DNA from: JAWWOW01 sp033851265
Lineage (GTDB): Bacteria; Actinomycetota; Actinomycetes; JAWWOW01
Length of the DNA: 64,000 nt
Assembly: GCA_033851265.1 (NCBI GenBank)
Contig: JAWWOW010000018.1
Coordinates: 31,082 to 95,081, forward strand
Direction: 5' to 3'
Both the position numbers and the translations under genes were made by a program. Positions 7,301-15,797 of the stretch are shown in pieces (the stretch's first letter is position 1; each line of letters opens with the position of its first letter). The notes beneath the pieces were generated by a model that was not told the origin of the DNA, did no database searches, and saw only the letters and a list, made by a program, of their open reading frames with translations.

Positions 7301-9382
7301 CTATTTGCGTGAATTTCCGCACAGGGTGAGGACGTCCTCGCCGTACTCCCGGAACTTCGCCGGCCCTACCCCGGAGATGGCGAGCAACGTCTCCCGGGTT
7401 GTCGGCCGCTGCTCGGCGATGGCGGTCAGCGTGGCGTCGGTGAACACGGTGAACGCCGGTTTGCCTGCTGCGGTCGCACGCTCCTTGCGCCAGGTGCGCA
7501 GCTGCTCGAACAACGCGTCATCAATGTCGGACGGACATGTCGAGCAACGCGCGAGCTTGATGTCGACGGCGGCTTGCAGTGGCTTGCCACACACGCGGCA
7601 GCGCGCGTGTGCTCTGCGCGGACGCTTGCGTTCGACGTGGGGAACACCGTCGATGAGCCCATCGAGAAACCGGCTGGGTGAACGGGACGCACGCCCACCG
7701 GGCGCGCGCGCGTAGGCCCAAGAAAGCGAGATATGCCGTCGGGCGCGGGTAACGCCGACGTACAACAGCCTGCGCTCTTCATCGATCTGCACCGTCGTCG
7801 TTGCGTGCGCGATCGGCACAGTGCCGTCGACAAGACCGACAAGGAAAACCGCGTCCCACTCGAGGCCCTTGGCGGCGTGTAGGGATGCAAGGGTGACACC
7901 GTCGACCGTTGGCGGATGCTGTGCTGACACGCGTTCGGCAAGCAACGCAACGAAGCCGGGCAGATCGACCGACGCGTCGGTGGTGGCCACGTCCACAGCG
8001 AGTCGCACGATGGCGGCGAGCCCGTCCCACCGTTCACGCTTCGCGCCGGGTCCCGGTGGCGGCTCATCGGTCCATCCGGCCGTGGCAAGGACGTGACGCA
8101 CCGCGTCAGGCATCGACATCGGACCCGATGAATCCGACGACCGAGCGGCACCACGCAGGAGCCTGACCGCTTCGCGGACTTCAGCGCGATCGAAAAACCG
8201 CTCACCGCCGCGCACGACATAGGGAATGTCGGCGTCTGCCAGTGCCTGCTCGTAGATCTCCGATTGCGCGTTGGTGCGGAACAGCACGGCGATCTCGCTT
8301 GCTGTGACGCCGCTGTCGATCAGCTGGCGACAACGACGCGCGACGGCAACGGCTTCTGCGGGCTCGTCGGGATATCCGGCGTACGCCGGTGCGGGGCCGG
8401 GCGGCTGCTGGGCAATGAGCTCGAGCCGCTCGGCGCTCGCGGCAAGCAACCGGTTGGCCAGCGTGACCACCTCTGGAGTGGAGCGGTAGTCACGCACCAA
8501 CCGCACGACCGATGCGGTGGGAAAGCGGCGCCGGAAGTCGAGTAGGTAGGCCGGCGTGGCTCCGGTGAAACTGTAAATCGTCTGGCTCGCGTCGCCGACC
8601 ACGCAGATGTCGGTCCGATCTCCCAACCAGGCGTCGAGAAGTCGTTGCTGTAATGGATTCACGTCTTGGTATTCGTCCACGACGAACCAGCGGTACCGCT
8701 CGCGTACCTCGCCTGCGACGTCGGCGCTGGACTCGATCGCTGCGGCCGTCAACAGCAACACGTCTTCGAAGTCGCAGACGCCTTCGTCTGACTTGACTTC
8801 TTCGTACGCCGTGGCAACCCGCGCGACGTCGCTGGGATCAAGCGGCGGGCGCCGGGCGTACTTGACGGCCGCGTCGGCGTACCCCTCGGCAGGGACGAGC
8901 ATCGCCTTCGCCCACTCGACCTCGGCGGTGAGATCACGCAACGTGACGCGATCGACGGTGAGCCGGCATCGGCCGGCGGCGATCTGAACGAGGCGTGCCT
9001 TTGACTCGAGGAGCCGGGGCAGCGGTCCGCCGATGACGCGCGGGTGGAAGTAGCTCAGCTGGCGCAATGCAGCCGCGTGAAACGTGCGTGCTTGCACCAA
9101 ACCAGCGGCGGAGGCTCCGAGACCGAGGGCGTGCAGCCGGGCCCGCATCTCCGCCGCCGCGCGCGCCGTGAAGGTGACCGCGAGAATCTGTCCGGGCGGG
9201 ACCGTCCCGGACAGGACCGCGTGCGCGATGCGGTGCGTGATGGCTCGCGTTTTTCCCGTTCCAGCGCCGGCGAGGACGCAGACCGGTCCACGGAGCGCTT
9301 CGGCTACGGCGCGCTGCTCAGGGTCGAGCGCGTCGAGGACGCGATCGAGGTCCTGAGCGGGGGCGGTGGTCACGATCAGCAT
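7301..9382 (-). CDS. uvrD2: UvrD2-type ATP-dependent DNA helicase with HRDC domain
   Basis: 693-residue superfamily 1A helicase, 3'-5' direction in the family, acting in DNA repair. Walker A GAGTGKT is at 39-45, Walker B DEYQDVNP near 235, motif III GDASQTIYSFTGA near 262, and the motif V/VI region TLASLHAAKGLEWDAVFL and YVGVTRARR in the second half. A tetracysteine cluster (CRVCGKPL, then CSTC) near 590-610 and a C-terminal HRDC domain are the signature of actinobacterial UvrD2. It lies directly upstream of the whiB7 promoter, 51 nt from the predicted -35. No clear Shine-Dalgarno precedes ATG 9382; an internal start a few codons later is possible. Confidence 0.95.
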   Translation of the reverse strand: MLIVTTAPAQDLDRVLDALDPEQRAVAEALRGPVCVLAGAGTGKTRAITHRIAHAVLSGTVPPGQILAVTFTARAAAEMRARLHALGLGASAAGLVQARTFHAAALRQLSYFHPRVIGGPLPRLLESKARLVQIAAGRCRLTVDRVTLRDLTAEVEWAKAMLVPAEGYADAAVKYARRPPLDPSDVARVATAYEEVKSDEGVCDFEDVLLLTAAAIESSADVAGEVRERYRWFVVDEYQDVNPLQQRLLDAWLGDRTDICVVGDASQTIYSFTGATPAYLLDFRRRFPTASVVRLVRDYRSTPEVVTLANRLLAASAERLELIAQQPPGPAPAYAGYPDEPAEAVAVARRCRQLIDSGVTASEIAVLFRTNAQSEIYEQALADADIPYVVRGGERFFDRAEVREAVRLLRGAARSSDSSGPMSMPDAVRHVLATAGWTDEPPPGPGAKRERWDGLAAIVRLAVDVATTDASVDLPGFVALLAERVSAQHPPTVDGVTLASLHAAKGLEWDAVFLVGLVDGTVPIAHATTTVQIDEERRLLYVGVTRARRHISLSWAYARAPGGRASRSPSRFLDGLIDGVPHVERKRPRRAHARCRVCGKPLQAAVDIKLARCSTCPSDIDDALFEQLRTWRKERATAAGKPAFTVFTDATLTAIAEQRPTTRETLLAISGVGPAKFREYGEDVLTLCGNSRK

Positions 9383-9499
9383 CTTCGCAGCCGGGGACGA
9401 CAGCGCCCATATGAGTGAATGCGGCGCATGGTGGGCGTTCAGGGTTCACTATGGGGGAACAACGCCGAGCAACGGCGCCTGAAGTAGCGGAGAAAGCTG

Positions 9500-10342
9500 A
9501 TGTCGGGAAGCGGGCATCTGCGCCACCCAGCCATTGCGGCAGCCCTCCGCACCGCCGCCGCACTGACGGGCATGGAGGTCGTGTTCGTCGGCCGCATCGA
9601 CGCTGACGAGTTCATTTTCACCGAAGTGATGGGCGATATCCCGGGGTTCGCCGAAGGCGCTCGTTGGCCTGTCTGCGACACGCTCTGCCAGCAGATGCTC
9701 GCGGGCGCCCCACGAGCAACGGCCAACGCGGCGGCCGAGCCGGCGTACCGCGATGTACCGGGCCGCACCGCGTTGGGCCTGATGTCCTACGTCGGAGTCC
9801 CCATCTACAGCGCCGGTGGCGACGTTCTCGGAACGCTCTGTGGCATCGACCGTGGCGAGGTCGCCGTCGACGAGGCGGTTCTGGGCGTGCTCGACGAACT
9901 CGCCAGCATCGTGGCCCGTCACATCGGCGCGCCGCCGGGCGATGTGGTCGTACGCCGTACTCCGCAGGGCTGGGTCGTCGAGGGCATCGACGATGAAACG
10001 CTGGACAGTCTCGTGTCCGCGATGGCGCTCGCCGATCTTCTTGCCGCGGATCTGGCGGCAACGCCACGCCCGCAGCGCGTCGAGGGTGACGTGCCGGAGA
10101 CCGAGCGACTGCGACTCACGATCGCGCAACTCGAGCACGCGTTGACGGCACGGGTCGTCGTCGAGCAGGCCATCGGGGTACTCACCGAACGGTTGCGGAT
10201 CACCCCGCGGTTGGCGTTCGAGCGGATACGCAAGGCCGCGCGCTCTCGCGGTCGTCGCGTCCATGACTTGGCGCAGGAAATCGTCGCGTCTACGACGGAT
10301 CACAGTGTTCCGTTACCGCCGGAGCTGCACGGCCGTCGCTAG
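9500..10342 (+). CDS. GAF-ANTAR domain transcription antitermination regulator
   Basis: 280-residue cytosolic regulator. A GAF-type sensor domain spans roughly 10-140 (with CDTLCQQML and SYVGVPIYSAGGDVLGTLCGID), and a C-terminal ANTAR RNA-binding domain about 205-265 is recognisable from LEHALTARVVVEQAIGVLTER and AFERIRKAARSRGRRV. ANTAR proteins bind paired RNA hairpins to prevent termination; the sensed signal is unknown. GGAGAAA lies 4 nt before ATG 9500. It is divergent from uvrD2, and its stop codon overlaps the DUF3099 stop on the opposite strand (shared CTAG). Confidence 0.9.
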   Translation: MSGSGHLRHPAIAAALRTAAALTGMEVVFVGRIDADEFIFTEVMGDIPGFAEGARWPVCDTLCQQMLAGAPRATANAAAEPAYRDVPGRTALGLMSYVGVPIYSAGGDVLGTLCGIDRGEVAVDEAVLGVLDELASIVARHIGAPPGDVVVRRTPQGWVVEGIDDETLDSLVSAMALADLLAADLAATPRPQRVEGDVPETERLRLTIAQLEHALTARVVVEQAIGVLTERLRITPRLAFERIRKAARSRGRRVHDLAQEIVASTTDHSVPLPPELHGRR

Positions 10343-10638
10343 TCGCCCTTCGTCAGCTCGCGCTCACTGCGGTCGCCGTCGAACCGCTGCATCGTGTGCT
10401 CGGGTAGCGGGCCGGCATTCGCCTGTGTGACCGACACCCAGGGCAACACCACGCCGAGCGCGATGGCGAGCGCTCGCCCCCAAACGGGCAGCGGAGCAAA
10501 GACCGCGACGAGCACTGCGGCGGTGCGGATAGCCATCGAGATCAGGTAGCGACGCTGGCGGGCGTTGATGTCCTCGTAGCGGCTGCGCCGAGCCTGCGTG
10601 ACGAGATGGACCTCTCGGCTACCGCGGCGGACGGGCAC
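10339..10638 (-). CDS. DUF3099 family two-helix membrane protein
   Basis: 99-residue protein of the actinobacterial DUF3099 family. A basic N-terminus (MPVRRGSREVHLVTQARRSRYEDINARQRRY-like composition) precedes two adjacent hydrophobic helices (SMAIRTAAVLVAVFAPLPVW and ALAIALGVVLPWVSVTQAN), and the tail is charged. The function is unknown. The start is GTG 10638, 3 nt after the nudC stop; TACGGT 6 nt upstream lies inside the end of nudC, so it could be cotranscribed with nudC or have its own leaderless start. Confidence 0.8.
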   Translation of the reverse strand: MPVRRGSREVHLVTQARRSRYEDINARQRRYLISMAIRTAAVLVAVFAPLPVWGRALAIALGVVLPWVSVTQANAGPLPEHTMQRFDGDRSERELTKGD

Positions 10639-10641
10639 CGC

Positions 10642-11499
10642 TCAACCGTACGCCAGCCAATCGGTGATGAGTCGCCAGGCGATCGAGACCGGCGGCGGTA
10701 GCACCTCACCACGTGCGACATAGCGGTGCAGCTCGTCGCGGGTGAACCATCGCGCTTCGTCGAGCTCGCTGCCGTCAATCGTGATGTCGTCGTCGATCGC
10801 GCGGGCGGTGAAGCCGAGCATCAGGCTCGCCGGGAACGGCCAGGGTTGGCTCGCCTCGAAGTGCACGTCGGTGACGTGCAGGCCAACCTCCTCGAGAACC
10901 TCTCTGGCGACGGCGACCTCGGCCGCTTCACCAGGCTCAACGAAGCCGGCCAGGGTGGAGTACATGCCCGGCGGCCATATCGGCTGCCGCCCCAACACGC
11001 AGCGGTCGCCGCCGTCGTGGACGAGCATGATCACTGCTGGGTCCGTGCGCGGAAAGTGCTCACTACCGTCGGCGACACACCGACGCACATGCCCGCCGAG
11101 TGCAGGTTCAGTCTCCGCCCCGCACCGCGGGCAGCGCACGTGAGTTGCGTGCCAGTTCGCCAACGCCACGGCGTGCGTGAGCAACCCGGCATCGCGGTCA
11201 TTGAGCAACGCACCCACCTCACGCAGACCGAGCGGGCGTGTGCCGATGCGGCGGGGCAGCGGTACGACGGCCGCGGAATATGCCGCGTCGTCACTGTCGA
11301 CGCCGAGGAAGAACTCAGGTGTCGCGTCGGCCGGATCGACGAACACGAGGCGCGGCACAGCGTCGGTTTCGTCGACGAGTGCGCGGGCTTGCTCATCGAT
11401 GATCAGAACGTTCATGGGCGTGTGCGTCCGCCATGCCTCGTCGACCCGCAGATGCGCCGAACGATCCACTCCGAATCGCGAGAGCGCGGGCGGGCCCAT
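10642..11499 (-). CDS. nudC: NADH pyrophosphatase / NAD-RNA decapping Nudix hydrolase
   Basis: 285-residue NudC. The family hydrolyses NADH to NMNH and AMP and removes NAD caps from RNA. A variable N-terminal domain is followed by a zinc ribbon (CPRCGAETEP, then C and H in HVRRCVADGSEHFPR), the Nudix box GFVEPGEAAEVAVAREVLEEVG (with the REVLEEVG helix), and the downstream SQPWPFPASLMLGF that marks NADH-type enzymes (SQPWPFPxS). ATG 11499 is chosen over GTG 11532 because TAGTGT lies 7 nt upstream and the longer form would run into the divergent neighbour. The location between uvrD2 and adnB matches mycobacteria. Confidence 0.93.
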   Translation of the reverse strand: MGPPALSRFGVDRSAHLRVDEAWRTHTPMNVLIIDEQARALVDETDAVPRLVFVDPADATPEFFLGVDSDDAAYSAAVVPLPRRIGTRPLGLREVGALLNDRDAGLLTHAVALANWHATHVRCPRCGAETEPALGGHVRRCVADGSEHFPRTDPAVIMLVHDGGDRCVLGRQPIWPPGMYSTLAGFVEPGEAAEVAVAREVLEEVGLHVTDVHFEASQPWPFPASLMLGFTARAIDDDITIDGSELDEARWFTRDELHRYVARGEVLPPPVSIAWRLITDWLAYG

Positions 11500-11506
11500 G
11501 TCGGCG

Positions 11507-11512
11507 ACACTA
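11507..11512 (-). promoter_or_regulatory. -10 box (TAGTGT) of leaderless nudC
   Basis: TAGTGT on the minus strand, 7 nt upstream of ATG 11499. Only 18 nt separate the nudC start from the divergent ABM-domain gene. Confidence 0.45.
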
Positions 11513-11517
11513 GTGCG

Positions 11518-11835
11518 ATGGGAACTGACCACGTTGTCACGGTGTTCCGGTCACGACTCCGGCCCGAGGCGGTCGAGGAGTACGACGAGGTGGCACCTCG
11601 CATCGAGGAGCTGGCACGCGCCATGCCCGGCTTCGTAGACCTCAAGACGTTCACCGCCGACGACGGCGAACGCGTGACGATCGCACGCTTCGACTCGATG
11701 GAGCATCAGCGCGCATGGCGCAACGAACCGGACCACCGGATCGCACAGCGCGCGGGACGCGACCGGTACTACAGCGAGTACCTCATCCAGGTGTGCGCAC
11801 TGCTCGACGAGGTGACGTTCACCCGTTCGGCGTAG
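11518..11835 (+). CDS. ABM-domain (antibiotic biosynthesis monooxygenase-like) protein
   Basis: 105-residue ferredoxin-like alpha/beta barrel protein. The sequence VTVFRSRLRPEAVEEYDEVAPRIEELARAMPGFVDLKTF and later IARFDSMEHQRAWRNEPDH follow the ABM pattern (the W and H of the last helix are typical of the cofactor-free monooxygenase/heme-degrading fold). Whether it is enzymatic cannot be told. The gene is divergent from nudC; it has no visible Shine-Dalgarno and a cramped 18-nt intergenic space. Confidence 0.8.
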   Translation: MGTDHVVTVFRSRLRPEAVEEYDEVAPRIEELARAMPGFVDLKTFTADDGERVTIARFDSMEHQRAWRNEPDHRIAQRAGRDRYYSEYLIQVCALLDEVTFTRSA

Positions 11836-11915
11836 CCCTGCGTGGTACCAAACCGGCCCAAAGTTAGTCATTGTGTGTCATGACCAGTTGGACCGACGGT
11901 GCGGACAATTACGTC

Positions 11916-12149
11916 ATGGACACCACCATCAGCGCGACCGTCCCGGCGCCCCGGACGGCAACGCCTGCGTCGGCGTACGAGCAAGGCGGTTGCGGTAGTT
12001 CGCTCGTGCACGCCGCGCGCAAGACACTGCAAGGACACAAGGCCCTCTGTGACGGCAGCCCCATCATCGAGTGGCACAGCGGACGCTTCGACGCTACTGC
12101 GACGCAAGCGTGCCCCGACTGCGCGGCCGCGGTATCCGTCACGCACTGA
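11916..12149 (+). CDS. Small hypothetical protein with CPDC motif
   Basis: 77-residue product beginning MDTTISATVP and ending CPDCAAAVSVTH. It has four cysteines (GGCGSS, ALCDG, QACPDC) that could bind zinc, and a conserved-looking HAARKTLQGHKALCDG segment. ATG 11916 is chosen tentatively (GACAAT 6 nt upstream); ATG 11880 in the same frame would add 12 residues and has TAGTCA 9 nt ahead. No family is recognised. It lies between the ABM gene and a response regulator. Confidence 0.5.
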   Translation: MDTTISATVPAPRTATPASAYEQGGCGSSLVHAARKTLQGHKALCDGSPIIEWHSGRFDATATQACPDCAAAVSVTH

Positions 12150-12253
12150 ATGACCGGATTGGTCAGGCCCGGATGGCAACGCGGAGTAGCCAAGTCGAGG
12201 CATATTTCTGGTGATCCATATCCAGATCGCCCCAACGCAGTCACGCTGTTGTT

Positions 12254-12646
12254 ATGGGAGCCCCAGTTCGCATCCTGTTGGTCGACGATGACCCGGCGCT
12301 GCGCCACCTGACCCGATCGTTGCTCGACTTCACCTTTGAGCACGTCGACCACGAGGTGCTCGAGGCAAGCGACGGCGTTGACGCGCTTGAACAATGCGAC
12401 CGCACCGACGTCACCCTGATGGTTCTCGACATGCACATGCCGCGTCTCGACGGCCACGGTGTGCTCAAGGCTCTGGCCCTTCGACCCAGGCGGCCGCAGG
12501 TCGTCGCGTGGACCGCGGATCCGATCGCGCTACGCGTCGCGTCCGCCGAAGGTGCGGACGCGACGGTGCAGAAGGCAAGCGATATCGACAGCCTGACCGA
12601 TGCGGTGGCCACGTGCCTGCTCATGGCGGCAGCGAGCAACGGGTAA
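12254..12646 (+). CDS. Single-domain response regulator (receiver only)
   Basis: 130-residue stand-alone REC domain with the acidic pair/triad DDD at 11-13, the phospho-acceptor Asp 59 in VLDMHMP, a Thr in VVAWTAD and a Lys in VQKAS near 107, all required residues being present. It has no output domain, so it probably works by protein-protein contact in a phosphorelay or feeds another regulator. No histidine kinase is nearby. It has no recognisable Shine-Dalgarno. It converges on adnB with a 31-nt gap. Confidence 0.88.
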   Translation: MGAPVRILLVDDDPALRHLTRSLLDFTFEHVDHEVLEASDGVDALEQCDRTDVTLMVLDMHMPRLDGHGVLKALALRPRRPQVVAWTADPIALRVASAEGADATVQKASDIDSLTDAVATCLLMAAASNG

Positions 12647-12677
12647 CTGCGACCAGAGCGACCCTTCGGGCGTTGCT

Positions 12678-15600
12678 CTACGCACTCACGAGATTGGCCA
12701 GAGCTTCCCGGTCGGGCAGGTCATCGAACGGCTCGACCCGTCCACTCGCGATGTGCAGGAACGCAGCGCTGACCCGACTCGGATCCACGTCAGCAAGCTC
12801 CGCCCACGCCAACCGGTAAACCGCAAGCTGCAGAGCGTCGCCGCTCTCCCCCGTCTTCCAGTCCACGACTTCGTAACCGCCGTCGTCAGTGCCGAAGACG
12901 GCGTCGATCCGCCCCCGCACCAACCGCCCACCGAGTTGCAGCGCGAACGGCGCCTCGACTGCAACAGCCTCGCGATCGGCGTACGGCGAGGCGGCAAACG
13001 CAGCACGCAGCGCGGCCATCTCGTCATCGGAGGCAACGGTGGTCACGTCGTCGGCGGCTCCGGTCAAATCCTCGGTGTCGAGCAATGGACGCGCCTTCAG
13101 CGTCTCCTCGAGCCACGCATGGAACTGCGTGCCGCGACGGGCCGCCCGCGACGGCTTGCGGGGCATCGGGCGGGCGAGCGAACGGGCGAAGTCGGCGGGG
13201 TCGGCCGCAAGCCGCACGATCTGGCTCGCCGACAACATCCGCGGCAACGACACCATCCGATCGGTCGACCGTTCACGCATCAACTCATCGAGCACGGCAT
13301 CCACTTCGCCTCGTAACGGATGGTCGAGGGTCAGTTGACCCCCCGACGACGCCGCACGCACCAGCGCGGCCGCATCCTCCCGGCGGCGATAAGCCGCGGG
13401 GTCATACTCGGCGGGCCACACAACATCGCGTTGCTCGATCGCGAGCACCGGATTGGCCGCACCGACGTCCTCACACCACTCCGCCACGGTGCCGGCACCG
13501 CCCAGGCACGCTTCTCGGATCTCCTCCAGATAGTCGGAGGCGACGCATGGCCTGGTGCGGGTGCGATTCCAAGCGTGACCGCTGGCCAGCAGCAGCCGAC
13601 GGGCACGCGTCACGGCGACGTAGGCCAACCGGCGCTCCTCCAACAGCTCATCGGTCGTGCACGCAACGCCGAACTCGTCCAAGCCCTTCGTGCTGTACGC
13701 CGGATCCGCCGGCAGGTCGTCGCAGTCGCCGCGCAACTGTGACGGCAGTGCTTGCGCTGCCCGCGTCCACCGCGGCCGCCGTTGTGAGGAGGGGAACGTG
13801 TCCTTGGTCAGCGTCGGCACCGCAACGACGTCCCACTCCAAGCCCTTGGCCTTGTGCACGGTCAGCAGCTTCACCGTGTCGCGGTTGGAGACACCGCCGA
13901 CGTCGAGACCGTCCTCGCGCTCGCGCGCAGCTGCGAGATAGTCAAGAAACGCGGGTACGTCGTTCTCGTCGCCGATGCCTTCGAAGCGCGCAGCATGGTC
14001 GAGGAAAGCCGCCAGGTTGGCCATCCGCGCCGTGCCCAGTCCGTCGGGATTCACCTCCAACTCGACGTCCAGTCCGATCGCGGCGACGATCGCGGTCGTC
14101 GCCTCCACGACCGGCTGACGCACCAGCGGCCGCAACGCATCGATCTCTGCGCGCAACTCGTGGATGCGCGCATACGCCTCGGGCGAGTAGTAGTCCGCGT
14201 CACCGGGGCTCGCGACGGCGTCGGTCAGCGCGATCACATCGCACGGATCGACCGATGCCGCGGCTGCTGCCAACGCCTGCGTACCCTGTGGGTCATCTGC
14301 CGGGTCGTTCAGCTCCCGCCCAACACCACCAGTAGCGAGATAGCTCGCCCGGGATCCCAACGCAGCAAGGTCACGCGGGCCGATCCGGTAACGCGCCCCG
14401 GTCAGGATGCGCATCAACCCGGCGTTGGCGGCCGGGTCGACGAGGACCTCGAGCCAGGCGACGACATCGTCGACCTCAGGCATTTCCAGCAGACCACCGA
14501 GGCCAACAACCTCGACGGGCAGGTCACGCTTCACCAACGCCTCGTGGAAGGTCGGGAAGTCAGTCCGCCGCCGGCACAGCACCGCGACCTGGCCCATCGC
14601 GGTCCCCTCGTCCACGGCTGTTCTGATCTCGTCAGCGACCCACGCGGCCTCATCGACGACCGATCGATGGAACGACGCGCGCACGTCGCCGGCCTCGCGC
14701 CGATCGTCGACCGGGATCAGCTCGGGCACCTCAACGTGCGGACGGCGCGATGAAGCATCGTGCTCGCGCAGTGGCTCAGACAGTTTGTTCGCCGCCAGCA
14801 AGATGTGTCCGTCGTTGCGGAAGCTGGTCAACAGGTAGTCGGGCTCGAAACCATGGTGGCGTCCGGCTCGGGGGAAGTGCTCGGCGAAACGGAGCAGGTT
14901 GCCGACCGACGCACCACGCCAGCCGTAGATCGCCTGGCACGGGTCACCGACCGCGGTAACCGGGTGGCCGTTGCCGAACAGGGCCGACAACAGCACGCGC
15001 TGCGCAACGCTCGTGTCTTGATACTCGTCCAGGAACACGACCGCGAACTTCTCCCGCTCCAGCACGCCCACATCGGGTGACGTCGTCGCGATCTGCGCGG
15101 CCAACGCAACCTGATCACCGAAGTCGACGAGATCGAGGTCGTGCTTCCGGACGCGATACGCCTCCACCAAGGTGAGCAGCTCATCGCGCGCCCGGGCGGT
15201 GTCAGCGATCTCCGACAGCTTCACCGTTTGCTTCGACAACGCCTCGATCGAGGCGATGACGTCGGCGTCGGCGGCACGGACGTCGTCAGCCGACGCGCCG
15301 TGCTCCGCCATCTCCGCGTCGAGCGCTAACAGGTACTGCGCAACCGTGCGCGGCTGCCACTTCATCGACACGAACGGTCCGCGGGCCCGGTAGACAACCG
15401 AGAGCGCGAGCTGCCAGCGGCCCGCCTCGGTGAGCAGAGTCGTGTCCGGCTCGCGGCCGATGCGCAGCGCGTGGTCGCGCACCAGAGCGGCGGCGTACGA
15501 GTGGTAGGTCTGCACCGTCGGCTGGTCGTCAGCGACCTCGTCCGCAAGGGCATGCGACTGGTACAACTCGTCGAGTGCTTGACGCACCTTGTCGCGCAAC

Positions 15601-15797
15601 TCTCCGGCGGCCTTGTTGGTGAACGTCAACCCGAGCACGGCGCTCGGCAGTACGCCGCCGTCCGTCACTGCGTGGACGACGCGCGCGGCCATCACCGTGG
15701 TCTTGCCGGATCCGGCGCCGGCGATGACAAGGCGTGGCTCGAACGGCGCGTTGACAACGCGCAGTTGGTCATCGGTTAGCCGCAGCGAAGTCGTCAT
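12678..15797 (-). CDS. adnB: AdnB-type ATP-dependent helicase-nuclease subunit
   Basis: 1039-residue subunit of the AdnAB motor-nuclease that resects double-strand breaks in mycobacteria and relatives. N-terminal UvrD-like motor: Walker A IAGAGSGKTT near residue 28, DEYQDTSVAQ, GDPCQAIYGWRGAS, LTVHKAKGLEWDVVAVP and YVAVTRARRLL. The C-terminal RecB-type nuclease has GRIDAVFGT and VVDWKTGES with the catalytic D and K. ATG 15797 overlaps the adnA stop (ATGA), so the pair is translationally coupled. The long upstream in-frame extension lies inside adnA and is not used. Neighbouring nudC and uvrD2 match the mycobacterial order. Confidence 0.93.
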   Translation of the reverse strand: MTTSLRLTDDQLRVVNAPFEPRLVIAGAGSGKTTVMAARVVHAVTDGGVLPSAVLGLTFTNKAAGELRDKVRQALDELYQSHALADEVADDQPTVQTYHSYAAALVRDHALRIGREPDTTLLTEAGRWQLALSVVYRARGPFVSMKWQPRTVAQYLLALDAEMAEHGASADDVRAADADVIASIEALSKQTVKLSEIADTARARDELLTLVEAYRVRKHDLDLVDFGDQVALAAQIATTSPDVGVLEREKFAVVFLDEYQDTSVAQRVLLSALFGNGHPVTAVGDPCQAIYGWRGASVGNLLRFAEHFPRAGRHHGFEPDYLLTSFRNDGHILLAANKLSEPLREHDASSRRPHVEVPELIPVDDRREAGDVRASFHRSVVDEAAWVADEIRTAVDEGTAMGQVAVLCRRRTDFPTFHEALVKRDLPVEVVGLGGLLEMPEVDDVVAWLEVLVDPAANAGLMRILTGARYRIGPRDLAALGSRASYLATGGVGRELNDPADDPQGTQALAAAAASVDPCDVIALTDAVASPGDADYYSPEAYARIHELRAEIDALRPLVRQPVVEATTAIVAAIGLDVELEVNPDGLGTARMANLAAFLDHAARFEGIGDENDVPAFLDYLAAAREREDGLDVGGVSNRDTVKLLTVHKAKGLEWDVVAVPTLTKDTFPSSQRRPRWTRAAQALPSQLRGDCDDLPADPAYSTKGLDEFGVACTTDELLEERRLAYVAVTRARRLLLASGHAWNRTRTRPCVASDYLEEIREACLGGAGTVAEWCEDVGAANPVLAIEQRDVVWPAEYDPAAYRRREDAAALVRAASSGGQLTLDHPLRGEVDAVLDELMRERSTDRMVSLPRMLSASQIVRLAADPADFARSLARPMPRKPSRAARRGTQFHAWLEETLKARPLLDTEDLTGAADDVTTVASDDEMAALRAAFAASPYADREAVAVEAPFALQLGGRLVRGRIDAVFGTDDGGYEVVDWKTGESGDALQLAVYRLAWAELADVDPSRVSAAFLHIASGRVEPFDDLPDREALANLVSA

